Shown here in pieces: positions 7,387-12,662 of a stretch of DNA of 12,662 nt (position 1 is its first letter; every line of letters starts with the position of its first letter). Origin of the DNA: JAAYAN01 sp964437215. GTDB taxonomy: Bacteria > Bacteroidota > Ignavibacteria > Ignavibacteriales > Melioribacteraceae. Under the pieces are notes generated by a model. That model made no database searches. It was not told the origin of the DNA and saw nothing but the letters and a program-made list of their open reading frames with translations. Location of the stretch: contig CAYTFZ010000077.1 of the NCBI GenBank assembly GCA_964437215.1, positions 1-12,662 of the forward strand, read 5' to 3'. A program made the position numbers and the translations under genes.

Positions 7387-9057
7387 ATGAAAAGCAAATA
7401 TGCTCTGATGATATCGTTATTGTTTTTGGGTATAATGTTTCCGCAAAATAAAAAAGTTGCACTGAATATTGACGCCTCAAAAGAAATCGGGGAAATGAAA
7501 CCGATTTACGCATACTTCGGATATGACGAGCCCAACTACACATATATGGAAAACGGCAAAAAGCTTTTAAGTGAAATTGCCGCTTTAAGTCCCGTGCCCG
7601 TTTATATCCGCGCGCACAATTTATTAACGACAAAAGAAGGAGAGCCGGATCTTAAATGGGGATTTTCGAATGTTTACACTGAAGATGAAAATGGAAACCC
7701 TGTTTATGATTGGACAATTATAGATAAAATATTTGATACTTATATTGAAAGGGGGCTGCGTCCGTTAGTTGAATTGGGTTTTATGCCCAAAGCGCTTTCA
7801 ACAAAACCTGAGCCCTATAAACATGAATGGAGCAGCGGAGGCGAGTTATGGACGGGGTGGACTTATCCGCCAAAAGATTATAAAAAGTGGGCTGAATTGG
7901 TTTACCAGTTAGTTATTCACGCGAAGGAAAGGTATGGGGAAAATGAAATTAAAACCTGGCTTTGGCAAGTCTGGAATGAACCGGATATAGGATACTGGTC
8001 AGGCACATTTGATGAATATTGTAAACTATACGATTATTCCGTTGAAGCTGTGAAAAGAGCTTGTCCCGATTGTGTTGTAGGAGGTCCCCACACAACCGGA
8101 CCAGGCGGGGAAAGCGGCAATAAGTTTCTATACGGGTTTCTAAAACATTGTCTTTACGGAACAAATTACGCAACCGGTAAAAAAGGATCACCTTTGGAAT
8201 ATATAGCTTTTCATGCTAAAGGACAGCCCGAAATTGTGGACGGGCATATCAGAATGAATATGGGAGCCCAGTTGAATGATCTTGTTCAGGGATTTACTGC
8301 AATTAATTCTTTTCCTGAATTGAAAGGAATTCCTGTAATCCTTGGAGAATGCGATCCGGAAGGATGCGCAGCCTGCTCGTGGAAAAGAGACCCGAAATAT
8401 GGATACAGGAACGGAACGGTTTATCCAAGTTATACAGCATCTGCTTTTGCAAAAATTTACGAACTTGCAGATAAGTACAAAATTAATTTAAGAGGCGCTC
8501 TCAGCTGGTCATTTGAATTTGAAAACCAGGAATGGTTTGCCGGATTCAGAGAACTGGCAAGCAATGGAGTTGATAAACCAGTATTGAATGTTTTCAGAAT
8601 GTTCGGGATGATGAACGGAAAAAGAGTTGAAGTGTCTGGCAATCCTTATTCAGCTGAAGAAGTTATTGAAAAAGGAGTTATAGATAAACCGGATATAAAT
8701 GCTCTGGCTTCAAAAAATGAAAATAATCTGACAGTAATGGTATGGAATTATCACGATGATGATGTGCTGAAAGAAATTGCGGACATAGAGATATCTATTA
8801 ATGGAATGATAGATGGGAGAGTTTTGCTAAGCCACTATCGTGTTGATCAGAAATTCAGCAACTCCTTTACAAAATGGACAGAACTTGGTAAACCTCAAAA
8901 AATAAATGATGAGCAATTTAAGGAAATTGAACTGGCTGGTCAGCTTAAATTATATACCTCTCCCGAATGGATAGATGTGAAAGACGGAAAGGCAATTGTC
9001 AGGTTTTCGTTACCGGGGCAGGGAGTTTCATTCTTGAAATTTGAACATTTAGAATGA
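7387..9057 (+). CDS. Glycoside hydrolase family 39-type, probable beta-xylosidase-like
   Basis: This is a probable retaining glycosidase of clan GH-A, most like family 39 (beta-xylosidase/alpha-L-iduronidase fold), 556 residues. The start is supported by AAGGA at 7374-7378, eight bases upstream. A hydrophobic N-terminus (about 5-18) suggests export, though the cleavage site is unclear. The catalytic barrel has the acid/base Glu198 in QVWNEPD and a likely nucleophile Glu321 in ILGECD, 123 residues apart, close to the family spacing. Other family-like features are YIRAHN near the N-terminus and PLVELGFMP in the barrel. A beta-sandwich-like C-terminal region (about 430-556) follows. Three cysteines, Cys322, Cys327 and Cys330, sit directly beside the nucleophile. 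The two upstream esterases suggest combined deacylation and cleavage of a decorated glycan. Xylan is likely but not proved, and other GH-A families remain possible. Confidence 0.85.
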   Translation: MKSKYALMISLLFLGIMFPQNKKVALNIDASKEIGEMKPIYAYFGYDEPNYTYMENGKKLLSEIAALSPVPVYIRAHNLLTTKEGEPDLKWGFSNVYTEDENGNPVYDWTIIDKIFDTYIERGLRPLVELGFMPKALSTKPEPYKHEWSSGGELWTGWTYPPKDYKKWAELVYQLVIHAKERYGENEIKTWLWQVWNEPDIGYWSGTFDEYCKLYDYSVEAVKRACPDCVVGGPHTTGPGGESGNKFLYGFLKHCLYGTNYATGKKGSPLEYIAFHAKGQPEIVDGHIRMNMGAQLNDLVQGFTAINSFPELKGIPVILGECDPEGCAACSWKRDPKYGYRNGTVYPSYTASAFAKIYELADKYKINLRGALSWSFEFENQEWFAGFRELASNGVDKPVLNVFRMFGMMNGKRVEVSGNPYSAEEVIEKGVIDKPDINALASKNENNLTVMVWNYHDDDVLKEIADIEISINGMIDGRVLLSHYRVDQKFSNSFTKWTELGKPQKINDEQFKEIELAGQLKLYTSPEWIDVKDGKAIVRFSLPGQGVSFLKFEHLE

Positions 9058-9115
9058 ATTGAGTTTATTCCTGTATTCAATCAGCCGCCGAAAAAAATAT
9101 AAAATTATTTTTTCT

Positions 9116-9144
9116 TCAATCATTTTAATAAATAGAATGATTGA
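9116..9144. terminator. Perfect 9-bp inverted repeat downstream of GH39
   Basis: TCAATCATT (9116-9124) and AATGATTGA (9136-9144) are exact reverse complements. The stem can extend inward by three more pairs (one G-U), leaving a 5-base loop. It lies about 60 bases past the glycosidase stop. No T-tract follows, so it is either a non-canonical terminator or RNA-stabilising structure, or an operator for the next unit. The dyad itself is certain; its role is inferred. Confidence 0.45.
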
Positions 9145-9296
9145 TGATATCAGATCAGAATCCGCCATTATTTTGTTTTCAAATAGCGGATTTGGGTTAA
9201 ATAATAAGTCTTTCGAAAAGGTATTCCCCCAAAAACCTCTGGCAAAAAAAGTGATATTCTCATTTCAATTCGCTATTTTTACTTCGTCATTTTTTT

Positions 9297-9302
9297 GAAA
9301 GG
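9297..9302 (+). promoter_or_regulatory. Shine-Dalgarno that decides the ferredoxin start
   Basis: GAAAGG sits seven bases before the ATG at 9310. The longer frame would start with a TTG at 9295 that overlaps this motif, and the ATG at 9316 is 13 bases away. Confidence 0.65.
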
Positions 9303-9309
9303 TTTTAGA

Positions 9310-9507
9310 ATGTTAATGATTGAGATACTTCCGGATAAATGCGATTTTTGCGGATGCTGCGTCGGCATTTGTCCCGAAGATGCAATTGAGTTAAAGGAAG
9401 CGGAAATAAAAATCAGCGAAGAACTTTGTACAAATTGCTGCAAATGTGTTTGGAGCTGTCCTTTTGAAGTTCTTAAGTTTAACAGGAACAGGGATTCAGG
9501 GAGTTAG
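9310..9507 (+). CDS. Small 2[4Fe-4S] ferredoxin
   Basis: This is a 65-residue bacterial-type ferredoxin, a soluble low-potential electron carrier. It has two complete cluster motifs of the form CxxCxxCxxxCP: Cys11, Cys14, Cys17 and Cys21 followed by Pro22, and Cys40, Cys43, Cys46 and Cys50 followed by Pro51. Additional cysteines (Cys16, Cys44) sit inside each motif. The sequence between them (PEDAIELKEAEIKISEE) is typical. It is encoded just before a geranylgeranyl-reductase-family flavoprotein. In methanogenic archaea ferredoxin is a known donor to that enzyme family, so this protein probably feeds electrons to its neighbour. The last residues (about RDSGS) are encoded by the start of a degenerate 8-base repeat, so the tail looks recently altered or unconstrained. 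Confidence 0.9.
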   Translation: MLMIEILPDKCDFCGCCVGICPEDAIELKEAEIKISEELCTNCCKCVWSCPFEVLKFNRNRDSGS

Positions 9508-9533
9508 GTTATCAGGTATTCAGGAGATAAGGT
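9494..9533. repeat. Degenerate 8-bp tandem repeat across the ferredoxin stop codon
   Basis: Five consecutive octamers can be read: ATTCAGGG, AGTTAGGT, TATCAGGT, ATTCAGGA and GATAAGGT, with a consensus near ATTCAGGT. The ferredoxin stop codon (9505-9507) lies inside the second unit. The strand is purine-rich with recurring AGG. Confidence 0.6.
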
Positions 9534-9540
9534 AAATTTC

Positions 9541-9600
9541 TTACTCTTACTCTTACTCTTACTCTTACTCTTGATCATAATCCTAATCTTAATCTTCACC
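9541..9600. repeat. TTACTC hexamer microsatellite with degenerate tail
   Basis: Five perfect copies of TTACTC occupy 9541-9570. They are followed in the same six-base phase by TTGATC, ATAATC, CTAATC, TTAATC and TTCACC. The array is pyrimidine-rich, following the purine-rich octamers. It lies 36 bases before the flavoprotein start codon, in its leader or promoter region. Copy-number change would alter spacing without frameshifting any gene. Confidence 0.85.
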
Positions 9601-9636
9601 AAATATTATTGAAAAAATGTTATACGAGAAATTTTT

Positions 9637-10806
9637 ATGCAGAATGAATACGATATAATAGTAGTAGGCGGAGGCCCAGCCGGGTCGATGGCTGCGAGGT
9701 TCGCGGCAGAGCAGGGGGTTTCGGTTTTAATGCTCGAAAAAGACAGAGACATCGGCTATCCTGTGCGCTGTGCCGAAGCTGTAAGCAAAAAAGGAATTGA
9801 AGAATTTATTCCATCCGACGATAGATTTATTTCTGCAAAAATAAACAAGTTTAGTCTTACCGCTCCCAATGAAACAGAAGTTGTAATTCCTCTTGAAGAA
9901 GAAGGTTACGTGCTTGAGCGGCGGATATTTGATTACGAACTTGCAAAAACCGCAGCTTTTGCCGGAGCGGAGATTCTAACCCGCGCGTATGTAAACGGGT
10001 TGATTATTGAGAACGATGTTGTTTGCGGAGTGAAATATGAATATCGCGGACAGCAATTTTCGGTGAAATCGAAAGTTGTAATTGCTGCCGACGGTGTGGA
10101 ATCGCGCGTGGGACGCTGGGCGGGAATTAAAACTCATATCGATTTCCGGGATATGGAATGCTGCGCTCAAGTTACCGCTGCAAATATTCCTGTAAATGAT
10201 GACACTCTGTATTTTTATTTTGGAAAAGATGTTGCTCCGAATGGATATTTCTGGGTTTTCCCGAAAGGTAATAAAACTGCAAATATCGGACTTGGCGTTA
10301 GCGGTGATGCCGGCAAAAAAAAATCAGCGCTCGCTTATCTTAATCAATTTATGGGAAGGAAATATCCTAATGCTCCGGTTCTTACATCAATTGCCGGCGG
10401 AGTTCCCTGTTCAGTTACTTTAAGCAAAATTTCTGCACCTGGTATTATCCTTGTTGGCGATGCTGCCCGGCAGGTTAATCCGGTTTCGGGAGGGGGAATT
10501 GTTACCGGAATGATTGGCGGAATGATTGGCGGACGCGTAGCCGGAGAAAGCATAAAGAACGGCAACCATGCTCATTTGCTAAGCTACGATAAAGCCTGGG
10601 CGGACAGACTTGGTAAGCGCCACGAAATGTTCAACAGAGTTAAGGAAGGAATATATAATTTTTCAGATGAAAAATTTAACAGCATTGCGCAATCGGTTCT
10701 TAAAGTTCCATTCGAAAAAAGATCTTTAGGAAATGTATTTAAAACTGCGCTGGTAAATAATCCATCGCTGCTGATTGATGTTGCCAAACTATTTTTTATA
10801 AAATGA
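9637..10806 (+). CDS. Geranylgeranyl-reductase-family FAD oxidoreductase
   Basis: This is a flavoprotein of the geranylgeranyl reductase family (p-hydroxybenzoate hydroxylase superfamily). Known members saturate isoprenoid double bonds in lipids, chlorophyll or quinone side chains. It has 389 residues, full length. The N-terminal Rossmann motif GGGPAG (11-16) is followed by Glu34 for the adenosine ribose. The conserved Cys45 lies in PVRCAEAVS, a family signature. The second FAD motif is AADG at 150-153. The substrate-pocket motif YFWVFP (204-209) matches the YxWxFP pattern of archaeal reductases. The GD motif is VGDAARQVNP with Asp275. A glycine-rich GGGIVTGMIGGMIGG helix follows, as in the family. 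The ferredoxin encoded upstream is a likely electron donor. Candidate substrates are menaquinone side chains or polyprenyl lipid precursors, but the sequence does not decide. Its stop overlaps the next start in ATGA. A weak GAGA lies upstream of the ATG. Confidence 0.9.
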   Translation: MQNEYDIIVVGGGPAGSMAARFAAEQGVSVLMLEKDRDIGYPVRCAEAVSKKGIEEFIPSDDRFISAKINKFSLTAPNETEVVIPLEEEGYVLERRIFDYELAKTAAFAGAEILTRAYVNGLIIENDVVCGVKYEYRGQQFSVKSKVVIAADGVESRVGRWAGIKTHIDFRDMECCAQVTAANIPVNDDTLYFYFGKDVAPNGYFWVFPKGNKTANIGLGVSGDAGKKKSALAYLNQFMGRKYPNAPVLTSIAGGVPCSVTLSKISAPGIILVGDAARQVNPVSGGGIVTGMIGGMIGGRVAGESIKNGNHAHLLSYDKAWADRLGKRHEMFNRVKEGIYNFSDEKFNSIAQSVLKVPFEKRSLGNVFKTALVNNPSLLIDVAKLFFIK

Positions 10807-12296
10807 AAAAATCGCTGAAAACATTACTGGAAATACATTCCGGCAAAATAAAAGAGGACTGGACATCGATACTGATAAAGCAATACGGAAATAAACTTTC
10901 GGAACACCGGATACGAACATTTGTTTCCAGCAGTCTCGAAACTATTGAAGATGTAGTAGAAACATCCGATTATAAACCGGCAGATCAGTACCTGATAGAA
11001 ATCTACAATCTTTTTTCAGAAGCCAGATTAAATCTTCTTGAAGTAAGCCAGTTTTTCACGCACGGCAGAAACGCGGTTATAAATATTCTGCGTAAAGAAG
11101 AAAATATGGACGGCGATCCGGTTGCAATTCTCGGTTTTCTGGATGAAATAATTGAGCAGATTTTTGCCCGTTACGGAATTCTGCATCAAGATGCGCAAAT
11201 GAAGGAATTAAGCATTGACCGCGACAGGCTTGCCGCAAAGCTCGATACAAATCAGCGGTATCTATCTAATATTCTAAATCAATCGGATGCTGCAATATTA
11301 TTTATCGATAAAAACGAGAAAATTATTGCGTGGAGTTCGGGAGCGGAAAAAATTTTCGGTTATTCCGAAGAGGAAGTAATCGGGCAGCCTTCTTCTCTGC
11401 TTATTCCGGATGGTCCGGCTTATGCCGAAGAGCTTGAACGGGTGATAGATAATATTAGTAAATATGGTTATTATAAAGTAAACGAAACAGAACGCAAAAC
11501 AAAAACCGGCGAAATTATTCCCGTACAGTTAAATGTTACTCCTTTGCCGGGACATAAAGGAGAATACAGCGGACGCTCTGTAATAATAAAGGATTCGAGG
11601 CATATTAAAGAACTTCAGCAGCAAGTAAATCAATCGGAAAAACTTGCAGTTATCGGGCAGCTTGCCGCCGGCGTAGCTCACGAAATAGGAAATCCTCTTA
11701 CTGCTATTTCTTCAGTGGTTCAGCTCTTACAGCGTAAATCAGGTGATCATCAATTAAATGAACATCTTGCGCAGGTGAAGGAAAATATTGACAGGATTTC
11801 AAAAATTGTACGCGAACTTGTTGATTTCTCTCGTCCGCCAAGTTACAAAAAAATGGTAATCCAAATTACAGATGTTATTAAAACTGCTTTGGGAATTGTA
11901 AAATACGATAAACGCGTAAAAAAGGTGGAATTCAAAACCTCTTTCGATTCTGAAATGCCGCTTATCAGTATAGTTTCGGATCAGCTTTTGCAGGTGTTTG
12001 TAAATATACTTTTTAACGCTCTTGATGCAACTGAAGGAAACGGTGAAATTTCGGTGAAAACCTGGCATGATGAAAACTATGCTTTTGTTGAAATTACCGA
12101 TAATGGCTGCGGGATGGATCAAGATGTTATCGATAAAATTTTCGATCCTTTTTTTACAACAAAAGAGGTGGGAAAAGGAACCGGGCTTGGTCTTTCTGTA
12201 AGTTACGGTATTATTAAAAAATTTAACGGAGATATTTTTGTAAAAAGCGCTACCGGAAAAGGCAGCAGTTTTACAGTTAAAATTCCGTTTATCTAA
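10803..12296 (+). CDS. Soluble PAS sensor histidine kinase with RsbRD-like N-terminus
   Basis: This 497-residue cytoplasmic kinase has no membrane segment. Residues about 1-135 are helical and resemble the RsbRD N-terminal/globin-like domain of stress regulators (pattern including EDW, SSSLETIEDV, EARLNLLEVS, HGRNAVINIL). That call is by eye and moderate. A short coiled linker leads to a PAS domain (about 152-267) containing SDAAILFID, FGYSEEEVIG and a KTGEIIPV core. The HisKA domain carries AHEIGNPL with the phosphoacceptor His293. The ATPase domain has N-box residues Asn401 and Asn405, the DNGCGMD box at Asp433 and GKGTGLGL (457-464). The overall type is NtrB-like. Its start codon overlaps the flavoprotein stop by four bases, implying translational coupling. 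An NtrC-like receiver follows 16 bases later and is the obvious partner. The PAS domain might read redox state or a ligand, but no cofactor ligand can be assigned. Confidence 0.9.
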   Translation: MKKSLKTLLEIHSGKIKEDWTSILIKQYGNKLSEHRIRTFVSSSLETIEDVVETSDYKPADQYLIEIYNLFSEARLNLLEVSQFFTHGRNAVINILRKEENMDGDPVAILGFLDEIIEQIFARYGILHQDAQMKELSIDRDRLAAKLDTNQRYLSNILNQSDAAILFIDKNEKIIAWSSGAEKIFGYSEEEVIGQPSSLLIPDGPAYAEELERVIDNISKYGYYKVNETERKTKTGEIIPVQLNVTPLPGHKGEYSGRSVIIKDSRHIKELQQQVNQSEKLAVIGQLAAGVAHEIGNPLTAISSVVQLLQRKSGDHQLNEHLAQVKENIDRISKIVRELVDFSRPPSYKKMVIQITDVIKTALGIVKYDKRVKKVEFKTSFDSEMPLISIVSDQLLQVFVNILFNALDATEGNGEISVKTWHDENYAFVEITDNGCGMDQDVIDKIFDPFFTTKEVGKGTGLGLSVSYGIIKKFNGDIFVKSATGKGSSFTVKIPFI

Positions 12297-12312
12297 AATA
12301 TCAGGAGATTGA

Positions 12313-12662
12313 ATGTCATTTAGAATTCTTATTGCCGATGATGAAAAAGCAATCCGGGAATCAATTAAAACGGTTCTTGAAGAAGAAGGCTACTCTACTG
12401 TTGCAGCAGCCGATGGAAAAGAAGCGCTTGAAATGCTTAAATCCCAAAATATTGATATTGTTATTACCGATATAAAAATGCCGGTAATTGACGGGATTGA
12501 ACTTTTGGATAAGGGTTCAAAAATTTCACCCGATACTTTTTTTATAATTATGACTGCATACGCTTCAGTTCATACTGCAATTGAAGCTTTGCGTAACGGG
12601 GCTTTCGATTACCTGATTAAACCCGTGGAATTTGATGACATTCTTATAAGATTAAAAAGACT
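12313..12662 (+). CDS. NtrC-like response regulator, cut by window end
   Basis: The first 116 codons of a response regulator are present, and the frame runs off the right edge. The start is supported by AGGAG at 12303-12307, five bases before the ATG. The receiver domain has Asp9/Asp10, the phosphoacceptor Asp53 in ITDIKMP, Thr81 in IMTAYAS, and Lys103 in LIKPVEFDD. The YAS(V/I)xTAIEAL and GAFDYLIKP wording is typical of NtrC/AtoC/ZraR-type regulators, so a sigma-54-interacting AAA+ domain and a helix-turn-helix probably follow outside the window. It pairs with the kinase 16 bases upstream and probably regulates this or related operons. The output domain is inferred, not seen. Confidence 0.87.
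   Translation, partial: MSFRILIADDEKAIRESIKTVLEEEGYSTVAAADGKEALEMLKSQNIDIVITDIKMPVIDGIELLDKGSKISPDTFFIIMTAYASVHTAIEALRNGAFDYLIKPVEFDDILIRLKR

Larger units (their letters stand above)
9058..9309. promoter_or_regulatory. Intergenic region with hairpin, before the ferredoxin gene
   Basis: No gene is supported here. The open frame at 9059-9298 starts with TTG and has no recognisable motif. The region holds a hairpin at 9116-9144 and a second, widely spaced inverted repeat: AAATAGCG at 9181-9188 with its complement CGCTATTT at 9271-9278. It must contain the end of the hydrolase unit and probably the promoter of the ferredoxin unit, but I cannot name a promoter with confidence. Confidence 0.45.

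Noticed and set aside
9059..9298. 79-codon open frame between the glycosidase and the ferredoxin
   Set aside because: It has a TTG start right after the glycosidase stop, no motif and Phe/Ile/Ser-rich content typical of translated AT-rich spacer, and it contains two inverted repeats.
9541..9600. Possible CRISPR array
   Set aside because: The six-base units have no spacers of distinct sequence between them. It is a simple tandem microsatellite.
9618..9626. Extended -10 box TGTTATACG before the flavoprotein
   Set aside because: It lies only ten bases before the ATG, and no -35 match is found at the right distance. It would require a near-leaderless transcript, so it is not listed as a promoter.

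Overview
The window looks like a chromosomal segment from a free-living bacterium of the Bacteroidota/Chlorobiota/Ignavibacteria side of the tree. This is inferred from a LytS/LytTR pair beside a membrane-spanning MutS-like ATPase, secreted polysaccharide-active enzymes, and an AT-rich genome that still uses clear Shine-Dalgarno sequences. No rRNA, tRNA, transposase, integrase or CRISPR array is visible. All genes lie on the + strand.

Region 1 (about 1-3729) is very AT-rich. After a 363-base non-coding leader with a short GC-rich hairpin comes a tight three-gene set: a LytS/YpdA-type membrane histidine kinase, a LytTR response regulator five bases downstream, and a MutS-family ATPase ten bases further on. 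The ATPase keeps the Walker A, Walker B and H-loop motifs. It lacks the mismatch-recognition domain and has two predicted membrane segments. A 458-base AT-rich gap (3730-4187) follows, and base composition rises sharply after it.

Region 2 (about 4197-9057) is a secreted hydrolase cluster. It holds two tandem paralogous type-B carboxylesterases, each with a signal peptide and a complete Ser-Glu-His triad, then a glycoside hydrolase of family 39 type with a signal-like N-terminus. They probably work together outside the cytoplasm on an acylated glycan, with xylan-like hemicellulose the most natural guess. The substrate cannot be proved from sequence.

Region 3 (about 9310-12662) starts with a small 2[4Fe-4S] ferredoxin, followed by a 129-base spacer full of simple repeats: degenerate 8-mers, then a TTACTC hexamer array. 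Next is a geranylgeranyl-reductase-family flavoprotein whose stop codon overlaps the start of a soluble RsbRD-like/PAS histidine kinase by four bases. The window ends inside an NtrC-like response regulator receiver domain. The ferredoxin is a plausible electron donor to the flavoprotein. The 4-base overlap suggests that the flavoenzyme and the two-component system are co-translated.

The points most worth following up are the membrane MutS-like ATPase tied to a LytS/LytTR system, the ferredoxin-flavoprotein-kinase-regulator module with its repeat-filled leader, and the cysteine cluster next to the GH39 nucleophile.
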